Source of the DNA: Trichoplax adhaerens
Taxonomy: Eukaryota > Placozoa > Uniplacotomia > Trichoplacea > Trichoplacidae
Direction of reading: 5' to 3'
Assembly: GCF_000150275.1 (NCBI RefSeq)
Contig: NW_002060947.1
Span: 6,535,211-6,599,210 of the forward strand
Length of the DNA stretch: 64,000 bases
In this document: positions 52,763 through 64,000 of the stretch, piece by piece
Position numbering within the stretch: the first letter of the stretch is position 1
How the letters are laid out: each line of letters starts with the position of its first letter
Notes under the pieces: generated by a model
Database searches by the model: none
Told to the model about the DNA's origin: nothing
The model's input: the letters and a program-made list of their open reading frames with translations, nothing else
Made by a program: the position numbers and the translations under genes

Positions 52763-53287
52763 AATATACATAGAGTAAAGTAAAAAATGGTTCTATCTAA
52801 AAATTGTTAGTTTCTCTCTTAGCCCTATTTCTACCCAACAGCATCCAGCTGTAGGTATGGCTTTATATCTATATACGTGTATTGGAAATCAAGGGCAGTG
52901 GCGACTGAGAATATATAAATAAGTTATCGGCATATTTAACGTTCAAGATCAAAAAGTAGAAATAACTCTCAAGGTATCTACCACTAATGATATTAAGACA
53001 TTTAGAGAAGCCCGGGACGGTCTACCGTGATTTTGCATTCGTAGAGAGGATGGGTTATCATAAGTAGGATAACAATACGAATATGCGCTTCCAAGCAGAT
53101 GATGATTTTCTACAGCAGTATAACCGATTAATTAACCAATAGGACATGGAAACTTAGCATTTTTTGTTGGAATAATAGCAAAAATAATAAATTACAGCAT
53201 CTAAAATGGCTATGCCTATGGATGTGCAAGCATTTGATCTATCAATGTATAAAAGGAGCAATTCAATTCTTTGTCATATCACATATC

Positions 53288-53570
53288 CCACTTCTAGTAA
53301 CCTCGTAGACTTACTATCGCGATGCCAAAATTAATTATTACTTTTTACTGTAAGACGATTTATTGTCAGATATGGACAATATACGTTCACCGCTATTAAC
53401 TTTGTAGACTTACTACTACGATGCATGAATTAATAATTGCTTTTACTGTAATATAATTTATTCCGACATATAGACGATTTATTGGCATCAAAGTAATCAT
53501 CTTGAGCTACGGATCACCAATGAATAATTAATTGCTTTTTCTGTGATATTCTCGATTTAATTATAGTAAT
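53288..53570. repeat. short diverged tandem repeat, ~100 bp units
   Basis: GTAGACTTACTA occurs at 53305 and 53404, each followed by CGATGC, an AATTAAT motif and TTTTTACTGTAA-like sequence and then a GACGATTTATTG-like segment. A third partial copy starts near 53508. Confidence 0.7.
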
Positions 53571-54173
53571 CTGCGTACAGTGCATACAGCTAAAAAAGTA
53601 CTATACTGGTACATCACGTACAAACATCTTGACTGCTATTTACTAAAGCAGCCTTAACCAACAATTTTACCTATATTCATTATTCTAATCTCAGATAGGT
53701 TCCAGCATACCTTGTTCTCTCCATTATAGAAGCAGCAACATGTCCTGATAAAGGAGTTTTGCGTCTTAGCTTGATCGTTGTTAGCCATATTTTATGACTT
53801 CTCTGTTGATCCGGTAAGCTGACTGCTGATATGAAATAGTATTAATTTGATTTACTTTTAATCAATTTTGGCAATCTTGCTATGGCGCTACAAAACTATG
53901 AAAAAGGCGGAATTAAAGTAAAGGCTGGAGAATGGGATATAGATAAAATAAACTTATTTTACGCCGTAAAAATAATAGTAAAGAATGAATGTGAGAGAAG
54001 AAAAAGAAAGAATACGAGTAAATATATTGACAATAATACTAGGATTTCTAGGGAACACTGTCTGTTATAGAATTAGTACTGTATACATTTAGCCTCGATC
54101 TAATCAAAATAGGATGTTGAAATGACTAATTTCTGTTTATATGCTTATGAATACAGTTTAATTATTATACCAC

Positions 54174-54400
54174 TTCGATGCACTCACCGAGCCCGTTTGC
54201 GTATAAATTAAATATGGAATGGATAGCTAATCATCGAAAATTGTTATGAATAAATGTCATTGTAGTATTTTCGATTTATGCATTCATTAAGCCTGTTTAC
54301 CTATAAATTAAATATGGAATGGGTTGCTAATTAAGTTTGTTACACATAAATTTAATATAAAGTGGATTGCTAATAATCGATAATTAATTATCAGTAGTTT
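54174..54400. repeat. short tandem repeat with ATAAATTAAATATGGAATGG core
   Basis: Three copies of a TATAAATTAAATATGGAATGG-like core followed by TTGCTAAT lie at about 54191, 54302 and 54346. The first and third continue into ATCGA(A/T)AATT. Confidence 0.75.
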
Positions 54401-55814
54401 CCTTATTATATTTTTGATATAGACATCTTCTTATTGATGCTAGTGAATAAAAAACGAACTGATACCTCAAGTAACAATTTACAGCGATTTCTACGAGGGC
54501 ATACACATGTTCGATCTTATATTTTGCCGTATTTTAGCGATTTAATTTGAATTTGATAGCCCATTCATTTGATTCATTATTTCATATACTTTGTATCCAA
54601 TCTACTGAATATCTTGTTAAGATAAATATGAAATATTTGGCCTTCATTGATTTATCGTAACTGGACAATCCATCAACGAATTACATCTTAAGGATGACAT
54701 CATGGCTGACAAAATGCCTATAAGAAATGGATAGAAAACCTGTTTTGTTGATATATTATTTTAAAAGTAAATAAAATTCTTTAGTAGACCACAAGGTTGT
54801 CGATTTAGGACGGAAATATGAAGTAGAGGCATACTGCGAGTTTCATCGCTTACTCAATAGTGCCTTCAGCTATAATTTGCTCATCATTATTGTAAATAGT
54901 TTTACAGGTAATCTTGCTGAAAAGAACATATGGATCAGAATAAAGTTATTAAATTGAAAATTAGATTCTTAGGTAGGTAATCAAGCTAGCAATGACAAGA
55001 ATGGAGACATAAGTGTATGGTTATGCAAATTTGTCACAGGAAAAGTTGATCTGGTGTGGTGATTTTTTTAACATGATTATGATAATTGTGATACTCTATA
55101 GATTTAATATAAAAATTAATATTTTAGGATAACTTCTAATTGAGGGTGAGTTAACTGACCGTGGTCCTTTCGCTGGATCTATCTACACTCATATAGCTAC
55201 GTTGCATCATCTTTCTGCCTCGATCAAGCTCATACTAGACATAAAACTGCATTGCAATGATTCATATCCACATTCAATTACACAGAAAGAATAATGAATA
55301 TCAGTGCTAGACTAGAAATATTCTAGAAATTTCGCTTGATGTTAAAGAAATATACCATCAGAATGAAGTAAAATGCCCCGATTGAAGACTAAACTTAGGT
55401 CCTAACTATCCTTTTTAATAATTCCTTTCGTAATATTGTCATGCATGATGGAGATCGTAATTAATAGGCTCAAATTGTGCAGCACTGCAATAGCTTCGGT
55501 ATTACTTCGAAAATTATTAGGACAGAAAAGTTAAATATGTAGGCAGCACACTAATGAATACGTGAAATTTTTAGTTATAATAACTTTTATTCCTAGAAAT
55601 GGTAAATAAAGGATAGATAGATAGAACTGCGAATATAGATATTACAGTTGAAGATCAAAGTTACACGCCATCCATTTAAAAAATACAAGCGGTACTCAAA
55701 ACGATCAGCTTCTGATGTAGCAATACCATTTCTTCGCAAATGGACTATTCTAGAGCTATCAATAAGGAAGAATACGTAGAAATTCTGATTTTTTGAAATT
55801 ATATGCATAGAGAT

Positions 55815-55860
55815 AGAAAGCTGGCTTTATATTAGGCTCCAAAAATTTAGCCAGCTTTCT
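55815..55860. repeat. perfect 12-bp inverted repeat
   Basis: AGAAAGCTGGCT (55815-55826) and AGCCAGCTTTCT (55849-55860) are exact reverse complements around a 22-base spacer. It stands out as GC-richer than the flanks. It may be a remnant of a small inverted-repeat element or an RNA hairpin; no target-site duplication was recognised. Confidence 0.85.
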
Positions 55861-56474
55861 GCTACATGTAGCATTTTTTACAATCTTCTACAAGTATTAA
55901 CGAAATGGATAATATCAGGATGTTGTTTAAATAGTATAATTTTATATCAGCACCTGCATTATGGCAAAGAATGCATACTTGAAACATTACCATTACCTAT
56001 AATATATGAATACGTATGCAACAAATGCCTGCTAATCAAAAATCAGACCTTAACAATGCGGGTGCTAAAGATGAAAAAAATTATCCAACGGTATTGTTAC
56101 TTCATGTATCGCAGATAAATATTCTGTAGCCAGCGCAGTTTTCCAGGAAATGTGCTGTGTACATTGTATAACTTTATAGAATTTATCGTGCCGAGATCAA
56201 AAGACTTCTTTTTACCATGAAGGCACAAATAGCGTAATCGAAGGAACAAAGAACGAAATATTTACTGAATCGTGAATTGGATAGCATACTGTTGTTTAGA
56301 TTTCACTTGAAAGGATGCCAGTAGAGCTATTAGATAACATTACTTAAAACAATTGTTTTGGAGTTTACTTTATGTATCTATTCTATAAATTCAATGTTGT
56401 CCATTTTCAAGGACATAAGGAAAGGTTTTGTATAAGTATATCAGGTCCAATATTTTCATATAACATTTAAATTT

Positions 56475-59398
56475 TTAAAAAGTACAAGACGATGTATCAC
56501 TCTCTTCATCTTTATTATCTTCGCCGCTTTCTATGTGTTCATTTGGAATATTATAATCAAAGGTAAAATACGCTGTCTTATAGCGCTCTAGCTTGCCTTT
56601 AATCTATTCAAGATGGTTACACAAAGTAGCATGTCATAAGATAACAAAGCTCCTACGATACTTACAATCAACATCAGCAGAGCTAATACTTGTATTATCA
56701 AAATAGCTATTAAAGACTGCAATGGCAATTACGCGGAATTAAATCGGGTATAATAAAACTGTACATTTTAAAATTCTATAGCATGTCAAACCTTATTTAA
56801 GGTCGGTCTATCGTTAGTTTTCTCTTTCATGCAATCTTTAGCAATTTTAAGCAAGGCCTTCCTGAATGTCTTACTGGAAAACTGAGATCGTCTCTTTACC
56901 CATACTATTCTTTCATCTTTTAATTTATGCCATTTCGACGTATCCTCAAGTAAAAATTTCTATACAATCAATTATAATTAATCAGTGTATCATTCAATGA
57001 CGTTGCATTAAAGTATAATCTACTGGTCTGTATACGAATGTAATCATAATCATTGGTTTGACTAAAGTAAACTAAATTTTACAACTATGCTATTGTCAAT
57101 ACAGTATGCACATGGAAAGAGCAATGGTTCAGCTGTGAGGTATATTTAAATCGTATAATTTCGCACCATAAAATTAATTTAGTTTATGTCAGTTCATTAG
57201 CAAGTGAAATGACAGAAATTTAAAGGCGTAAGGGTAAGAATAAAGAGTAAGAGGGCAAAGTACGAAGCAATATCATTAACTGATTGACAATTTCAATTCC
57301 AGAATGCTTTGAAGAATTATTTACCAATATAATCTAGACAACGTTGTCTGAAGCTTAGTATACGATATTCGATCTATCTAGATTACAGAAGTAAATCTGT
57401 TCGGTTTGGAGAGCAACTTACAGCAAATACGTATTCATCGTTTTCACCATATGGTTCCTTGCCAGTCACAAGTAATAAAATAACCTTCAAGACGAAAATT
57501 GACAGCTATCAATATTTCTTACAACACATATTCTCCTTTGTCACCATATTGACAAGTACCATTTTGCGATACCTTTTCTAGCACACAATCCAAAATAGTA
57601 AATTTAAAGAATTCTGTATGACTTACAGCTCCTAAACTGAAAATATCATTGGGTATTTCAGGTATTCCTCCTAATGCCCTAGAACTGTAGTAACCAAGTT
57701 TATGACGAAAATTTTTAAAACTATCCAAATTGATACTGGACTTTGCTTTAGGAAAGACTGTGTAATAGCCACCATGAGCTACTTTAGCTGTCCCATCCTT
57801 AGTTATAATTATATTATTGCTAGAAAAGAAGGCGAAGAGAGTTAATCGGTGTGAGGTACAAGTAACTGTTATGCTATTTTTCAATATTTACCCAGTTAAA
57901 TTGTTATGAACTACTGATTTTGAGTGTAAGTAATATAATCCTTCCACAACATCACAAAGTATTTTGTGGCGTTGAAAGCATTCTAATACCCTACTGTTGT
58001 CCTATAATGTACAATGTAGAGCATAATTTAAATATAAGTTCAGATAAAAAAATGAATTCCAATAGAAGTCTAGCGAATAGTCTTTCGCCTCAACTATCAT
58101 CTAAATATATTAATATTGATTGCTAGATGAAGAAAAGCTTTCAGTAGATAACATTTATTGCGCGACTGGAACGATATAAAAAAGCTATTATTTACCGTTT
58201 CCATCATTCGATCACTTAAACTTTCAACACCCCATTCCTCTAAAACTCCATTCAGTTCTTTATAAAATCCTAGCACCTTGATTACATTCCTATGTTTTAA
58301 TCTTCAATCACGAAAAATAGTTATGAACATCTTTAATGTTTAAATTTTAATTCGAAATGCCTGATAGCAATAGTAAATCTATCTATAAATGAGGTTACCC
58401 TGCTAAAATCCTTGCACCTTCTTCAAGTGGTTGCTTCGCTTTAAGAACAATCTGAAGAATTAGCACGGTAAAAATTTGTGTTATTACAAACCAAATGAAT
58501 GTCTCTAAGTCGATGGTCTATTTATTACTCTATTGGATAATTCAGGTATGAATACATGGCTATAAGTAATTAGAATTGCATTTCAACAGCTGAGTTACTT
58601 CTTTACAACCTGATAATTCCATTGCTTAAATACATAACGTCGATTACGATGTTCAATACCAGTACAAGTTTTACCAAAGTAGCCTTCATTTTGTGGTAAT
58701 TTAAGGGCGTCAAGAATCAACTGGAAAGAGAGTTTAACCGATTACCCTTAAATACCATCATGGTGATATTTAAAATGATAAGATGAAGATTATTCTTTCG
58801 GTTATTTATGAGTTGAGTAGCTAAGATGATGCTGTACGGTAAATATGTTGATACTATATAATCTAATTGCTTCAAGAGAGTTTTTGAAATTAGTGCACAG
58901 TGACTCAATATCTTTCTCAATAATTATGTCAAGATACACGTCAAATTGGTCAGAAGTTTTGCAAATCAAATTGAGATCATGCATAATTATAACGAGTAAT
59001 CAGTTTTGAATGACAAACACTGGCTCTATATAATAGGAGAATACGATAGGAAATACTCGCAGGCAAATCTCGACCGTTGTATTTCCCATCTTTTCGTTGA
59101 AGATGAAATTCTTACTAACCTTAAACAGGCTAACGTTATTTATTTCTTCTCTAGTCTCGATCTGACCATCTAGACGATCTGAGATCTGAGATAGAGATGA
59201 ACTTCTAGAAGAAGCAGTGGTGACTGATTCATCGCTAGTTCTGCTATGATGAGTTGATAGAGATGGATTTTCCGGAGAGGTATTTTCTAACGTAGCGGGA
59301 TCATTCTTTTCCTGATTATTTTCATTTTGTCCAAGAAGATTGGAGGGTACAGGTTGAGCAGTCAATAGTCTGGTTCTTTCACCAATTTGCTCAGGATT
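56475..59398 (-). CDS. kinase D: RLK/Pelle-family pseudokinase, HNN and HGG in place of HRD and DFG (5' end unresolved)
   Basis: Nine exons in coding order: 59120-59398 (Ser/Thr/Glu-rich linker), 58610-58720, 58399-58451, 58196-58301, 57892-58001, 57627-57819, 57422-57484, 56792-56959 and 56475-56603. They give 403 residues in one frame, ending TAA. Motifs: NEGYFGKTCTG loop, ATP lysine in YVFKQW, KHRNVIKVLGF, catalytic loop VVHNNLTGNNIIIT, VAHGGYYTVF at the DFG site, YYSSRAL at the APE site and DIFSLGA for helix F. The catalytic Asp and metal-binding Asp are replaced exactly as in kinase E. The C-terminal tail is acidic (GEDNKDEESD). All internal introns match E in place and phase, so the two are tandem duplicates. 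The linker (SRTSDESVTTASSRSSS) resembles the unstructured ProST-type linkers of IRAKs in composition only. An exon upstream of 59398 is required; no death domain was recognised. Confidence 0.9.
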
Positions 59399-61429
59399 CT
59401 ATAATATAAATGGATTGATCGTCAAGTTAATACTGTAGAAGGATAAGGTAGATTAAATAAGACCCTGTCTATGATTCAGTAAAATCGTGCCCAAATTGCT
59501 TTTGATCAGATTGCTATTGAACAACACGCAGAATAGGCTGTACACAAGAACTTTTCCACCTTTATGACTACTGCAACTGTTCTTTCTAGAAATCTAAGAT
59601 TAAGATAAGGTACGCTGATTAAATGAAATGATCCAAGACTAGGATAAGGCAGATTCAGTGAGCTATTGTGTATAATTCAACAATTTCATGGGCTCAAACT
59701 GCTTCCAACCAGAATGCAATTTACGAGTGCACAGAACAGGCTTAAGGAATCGATGATCAAATCTCTAAACTATTAGTCCATTTCAAGTCATGTTCGCTGA
59801 TGATACTCACTTTGATCTACGTTAAGCTACATTATATCACTAATCTCTTGAAAGTAGTTTACATTAATTATCAATACTGTAGTAATGCCAAGATTTTCAA
59901 CATCAGGCTCAAGTAAGATAAGGTTAGATTTTGTGCGGATGACTGAAATCAAAGACTTTGATGGAGGACATTTCCTTGATCCTATCTGAACGAAGAGCTA
60001 CAAGCATTCTAAATTAGTAGAAAGTCTAAAAGATCGACTTATACGTGTTGCTCAAAGTAAATAGTGCTCTCTTTTACTGGTCTCTGAATATATCGTTTAG
60101 CTGTAGTATTTTGTAACGAGTTTAAGAAGAAGAATTGATTGAATTTTAGAATACGTTGTATGATAATGCAGTATTAATGGCAGAAAGTTTGATGCACAAC
60201 CTAATAATATCAGAGTTACAGTAGTCCATTCTCAGTACAGTATTGATCGAAAAGAATAAAATATGAGCATTGCTATGTTCTACTGAGAATGGCAAAAAAT
60301 TGTTATGAAATCACTTTCCCAAAGAATATACCAATGAATTTAAAGCAACCCATTATTATAAGCATTACCTATTCTACTGTAAGTAAAGTATTGAGTTTGA
60401 AGGCTGCGGCGTAGAGGGGAATGATTAATCATTTTCTGCAGTAGCTTGGAACGATTTATCGACGTGCTGTAGATAGCGCATTACAATTTGCTATCTTGGT
60501 AAAATGTAGAATTACGGCTTCTAGCAAGAGAATTCTTTCTACTGTAGCAGGTCTTATTCAATGAACAACTATTGACAACATTCGAGAATTCTTCCTATTG
60601 CAGCAGGCAATCTTAGTACAATTTACAGTAGTACTACATCACAAAATTTTTCCTACTGTTGTAAGTCTTATATTTGATGAACTCTCTGGAAGTGCCCATT
60701 TTGACGTGATATCAATTTGCAATCGCTCTCTTTTGACAATTAATAAACGGTGGCCTTTAGCAAGATCATTCTTTTTCGACGAAACAACAGTAAGTTCTAT
60801 CATTTAATCTCACGTTTACAATTAAACAGAATCATTTGCTAGCCAAGGCATTAACTTGCTCGTATAGCATAAAGTACGATAATACACTTGTCAATTACTT
60901 TTCGATAGCAATCTGCCAAAGTACTTAAGGAGCAATTTGCTGATATCAATAACATCGATTAATTATATACTCTTAAATAATTATTTAATTATTGACTTAA
61001 GCCTGTACTGCAAAGAGATTACTCTACTGCGCCATAGGCAGAGCAATGTGCTTGCCCTATGGAAGGGTAATCACGACATGTCATGATTAAATTTCATTCT
61101 TTTATTACGATAGCGCCATCATGGCACAATCTGCTGTTGGCATCCATAAAGTATCTGGCCTGCAAGGAAATGATATCCTATAGCCATAGCATACTGCACA
61201 AAGGTCAGCATACGAGTATTTCAATGGCGTATTCATTAAATCAATCAATAAAGGCAGAAAAATATCCTACAGTATTCTCTTCTAGCTCAGTAGTCATACT
61301 TCAAGGTGCTTATCAAAGTTACCTTATTGGATAGAGTAAAACAGCAGCAGAAAACGGAGCCTTGCTCTTGAACTTGATCGCTATCATCCATGTGGATTAT
61401 TTATGAATTGCTGAGTCTCCCCTGGAAAA

Positions 61430-62540
61430 AATGAGATTCATGTTTAGAAAAGGTTCATCACGTTATTAACCTGAGCTAATTATCAGGAGAAGAAAAAACT
61501 TGACTATGATCGGACATTTTGTAACAGTAAATAATCTAATTTTCTTGTACAACATAGCCATCATAGATAGATAACTGCGTTGCTATATAATCTAATTCAA
61601 AAATAGAAAACTACAAATTGTTTTCAACGGAACAAGAAGTTCGATTTTGCAATTTGTAATGGATCAGAGCTCATCGACAGAACAAGAGAAGAAAGAACAA
61701 GACTATGATCGGATATTTTTGTAAGAGCAATAATTTAATTTTTTCCGATATGACTTGTTACGTTGTACTGTAGTTGCAGCTCATCATCGACATACCATTT
61801 TCGACATAATCTAATTCGAAATGAGATGCTGTGCCGATCAGGTAACGATGAACTATTTTCATCACAATAAAAATTCTACGACAGAATATACTGCAATTTG
61901 TCAATATTATTAACCTGAGCTCATCGATAGAACAAGAGAAGAAAGAACTCAATTGCGATCGGATATTTCAGAACAGAAACGATTTAATTTTCTCTTCCAA
62001 CCTGTCTTGTCACATTATAAGTGGTGGCTCATCATCGAAATACTGTTTGCTATATACGAGTATAATCCGATTCAAATTTAGATGCTCTACCGATCAGACA
62101 GCCATGAACTATTTTCATCACAACAAACATTCTACTACTGCAATTGGTCATTGTGATTAAGCTGAGCTCATCGACAGAACAAGAGAAGAAAGAACTCAAT
62201 TACGATCGGATATATTGCAATAGTAATAATTTAATTTTCTCTTCCAACCTGACCTATTCCATTATACTGTCGTTATAGCTCGTCATGCACGTACTATTTT
62301 CTATATAATCTAATTCAAAATTAGGTAACGATGAACTGTTTTTATCCGAGCAAAAAATCTACTACTATACTGCAATTAGACATTGTTATGAATCTAAGCT
62401 CACCGCTAGAACAAGAAAAGAAAGAACTCGACTACGATCGGATATTTTGCAATAATAATGAGCTCATTTTCTCTTCCAACGTGACTTTGTTGCAGCCATC
62501 ATCGACTAACTGCTTTCTATTTACTGCAATCGAACAGACT
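61430..62540 (+). repeat. tandem array, 5 copies of ~200-250 bp with a conserved open core
   Basis: The anchor GATCGGA(T/C)AT occurs at 61508, 61707, 61957, 62204 and 62436, spaced 199, 250, 247 and 232 bp. Ahead of it copies 2-5 share CATCGACAGAACAAGAGAAG-like sequence. Read in one frame, copies 2-5 give similar peptides such as EQEKKELNYDRI, and copies 3-5 continue with NxNxLIFSSNLT-like residues. The rest of each unit varies more. Copy 1 is degenerate. Copy 5 lies in an ATG-led frame of 87 codons (62331-62594). The array may derive from a repeated exon or a small gene of unknown family. Confidence 0.8.
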
Positions 62541-62586
62541 GTAGAAAATGATATCACTATAGTCAGTTTCATCAGGCTAAAACCCC

Positions 62587-62950
62587 ATTTTTAATTTTAC
62601 TACAGTAGTTGTTATTATTTTTCTTTCAATAGTCCGTAAATAAATAGGTAGAAATCAACAATAATGATAAAACGGAATTTTACGGAGGCAAGAGGAGCCA
62701 TTTTTGTCTTTGTCAACGCAATTTCTAGCCGATGATTTGCTACCATGAGCTATTCCTCAACTCTATTTTTAATTTTACTACTGTAGTTGTCATTATTTTT
62801 CTTTCAATAGTCCGTATATAAATAGGTAGAAATCAACAATAATGACAAAATGGAATTTTACAGAGGCAAGAGGAGCCTTTCTTGTCTTACTTTGTCAACG
62901 CAATTTCTAGCCGATGATTTGCTACCATGACCTATTCCTCCATCGTTGCG
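62587..62950. repeat. tandem duplication, 2 copies of 178 bp
   Basis: Two adjacent copies begin ATTTTTAATTTTACTAC at 62587 and 62765 and run through AGTCCGTA(A/T)ATAAATAGG and GAGGCAAGAGGAGCC to GATTTGCTACCATGA. Identity is well above 90% by eye, so this is a recent duplication. Confidence 0.95.
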
Positions 62951-63858
62951 CATGCTATGCTGTCCACGCTTGACTCTGATTTAAGGATGGGCTCATCCAA
63001 CGTAGAGGAATAATTTTTTCCTTGATCGATCAATCAATCAATTGGCAATCGATCAACAAAATGGATGAGGAAAATGACGTTATGACAGAGTAAGTTCGCT
63101 GCAAGATGTGCTTAGCCCCGCGATGGATTAATTAATTCAATTAATTAGTTCTTGTGATTGATTTGAAAGCTGGAGGGTAAATATTCCCGCAGCGATACTA
63201 GATTGCCAAGTGTTCGATACGTGCCTTCGTGTCCAGTCTAAAATCTATAATCCTATTCGTCCCATCGACATCGTCATGGCACCGTTGTATCCATCCATAA
63301 TATTACTGAAAAACCACCTAGCAACATCATCATGGATATCATTAACGGCTCATTTAGCTCATGATAACCTACTGAGCTACAGGTAGTGACTGTATATTTG
63401 CAACAACAGCCTTGCGATCCTTTGCTAATGGCTGCATGAAAATGAACTTAATTCAATTATCCCTTATTACTCTCCTATTCGAATTAAAAGCATTACAAAT
63501 TAATGGAGTCTATCAACCTTGTCATTCAACTTCTTTTATAGATTGCATATGGATAGTGCATGGCATTTTAGTTTCGGTTAAAATTATTATCCGTAAGCAT
63601 TTATTATCATCAATTAAGATTAAAGCATAAACATTTCTTTTAATTAGCAATGCCATTAAACTCCTCCTACTTGCTGTAGAATATATAGTGCATTGATAGT
63701 GAACAGTATGGCAGTTTATTCTCTAACAAATGATCCTTAAAAAGGGATGGTTTCTGCTGTACCATGGAACTGAAGAGTACATTAATCAGCTTGTACACAA
63801 GAATGGCGTGATCCAATGATTGATTTCAAGACGATTACTGTGCATTGAGTAAGCAATC

Positions 63859-63980
63859 AATCGTGGCCGCATTTTATTTGGGCCGCTTAAATCATCGCCA
63901 TACTTTACGTTGACTATTTAAATCGTGGTAACATTTTACTTGGGAAACTTAAATCATAACCATCATCTGCAGTACTTGGA
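63859..63980. repeat. short tandem duplication, ~62 bp
   Basis: AATCGTGG followed by CATTTTA(T/C)TTGGG and CTTAAATCAT occurs at 63859 and again at 63921. The copies differ at several positions. Confidence 0.75.
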
Positions 63981-64000
63981 TCATTTCAATCATAGTCATG

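Larger units (their letters stand above)
51586..56474. other. spacer between kinases E and D
   Basis: Holds a solo LTR (52334-52762), two small tandem repeats (53.3-53.6 and 54.2-54.4 kb) and a hairpin (55815-55860), listed separately. The 5' exons of kinase E should lie in its first part. The frames at 53882-54070 and 55593-55808 show no domain and no homology to the kinases, and I do not call them genes. Confidence 0.55.
59399..64000. other. gene-poor, repeat-rich end of the window
   Basis: The missing first exons of kinase D should lie just above 59.4 kb. Between 59.44 and 59.95 kb the motif GATAAGGTAGATT recurs in diverged form (59442, 59643, 59927), suggesting an eroded repeat. Two tandem arrays (61.4-62.54 and 62.59-62.95 kb) and a ~62-bp duplication at 63859-63980 are listed separately. 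A perfect inverted repeat TTGATCGAT / ATCGATCAA lies at 63022-63056. The open frames at 60598-60807, 61083-61334 and 63412-63630 have no recognised domain. Confidence 0.5.

Noticed and set aside
53882-54070. Plus-strand frame rich in Lys and Glu, 62 codons
   Set aside because: Low-complexity composition, no domain, no splice or paralogue support.
57920-58126. Plus-strand frame of 68 codons
   Set aside because: It is antisense to the catalytic-loop exon of kinase D.
58717-58984. Minus-strand frames of 60-67 codons between kinase D exons
   Set aside because: They lie mostly in the intron between 58720 and 59120 and in the wrong frame relative to the exon at 58610-58720.
63412-63630. Hydrophobic plus-strand frame of 72 codons resembling a small secreted or membrane peptide
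   Set aside because: No clear signal peptide cleavage pattern, no paralogue and no flanking structure; kept only as a mention in the region entry.

Overview
The window looks like nuclear DNA from an early-branching animal. It is strongly AT-rich, genes are split by short introns (mostly about 50-450 bp) with near-universal GT-AG borders, and stops fit the standard code. It carries a rhodopsin-class GPCR, a CDT1 gene and a group of RLK/Pelle (IRAK-like) kinases. A placozoan (Trichoplax or Hoilungia type) is my best guess, by inference; no sequence search was possible. I see no bacterial operon, CRISPR array, rRNA or convincing tRNA.

Layout. 1-8.9 kb: gene-poor, with a 145-bp tandem repeat and a solo LTR (4208-4648). 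9.0-10.1 kb: intronless class A GPCR, minus strand. 10.1-16.3 kb: gene-poor. 16.3-19.1 kb: an 11-exon CDT1 gene (replication licensing), minus strand. 19.1-25.2 kb: less AT-rich, gene-poor, with G-rich tracts and a four-copy ~200-bp tandem repeat whose unit contains a perfect hairpin. 25.2-59.4 kb: five paralogous RLK/Pelle kinase genes separated by repeat-rich spacers. In order these are A (+, 25.2-27.7), C (-, 30.1-33.1), B (+, 44.1-47.7), E (-, 48.7-51.6) and D (-, 56.5-59.4). 59.4-64 kb: gene-poor, with two tandem arrays.

The kinase cluster is the main result. I rebuilt each gene exon by exon. Every exon chain keeps one reading frame, and most introns fall at the same place and phase in A, C, D and E. 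Only A keeps the catalytic residues (VAIK, HRD, DFG). C has HEN for HRD but keeps DFG. E and D have HNN for HRD and HGG for DFG. B has HLL for HRD, VAIR for VAIK and DYG for DFG. Intact frames and splice sites alongside lost catalytic residues suggest retained pseudokinases rather than dead genes. Vertebrate IRAK2 and IRAK-M are known pseudokinases of the same family. No death domain or other N-terminal module could be assigned to any of the five, so their 5' ends are open.

Two solo LTRs of one retrotransposon family lie in opposite orientation 48 kb apart, each with a perfect 5-bp target-site duplication. Local tandem duplication of 100-430 bp blocks into 2-5 diverged copies occurs at more than ten places. 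Two of these arrays carry short conserved peptides that may be gene fragments.
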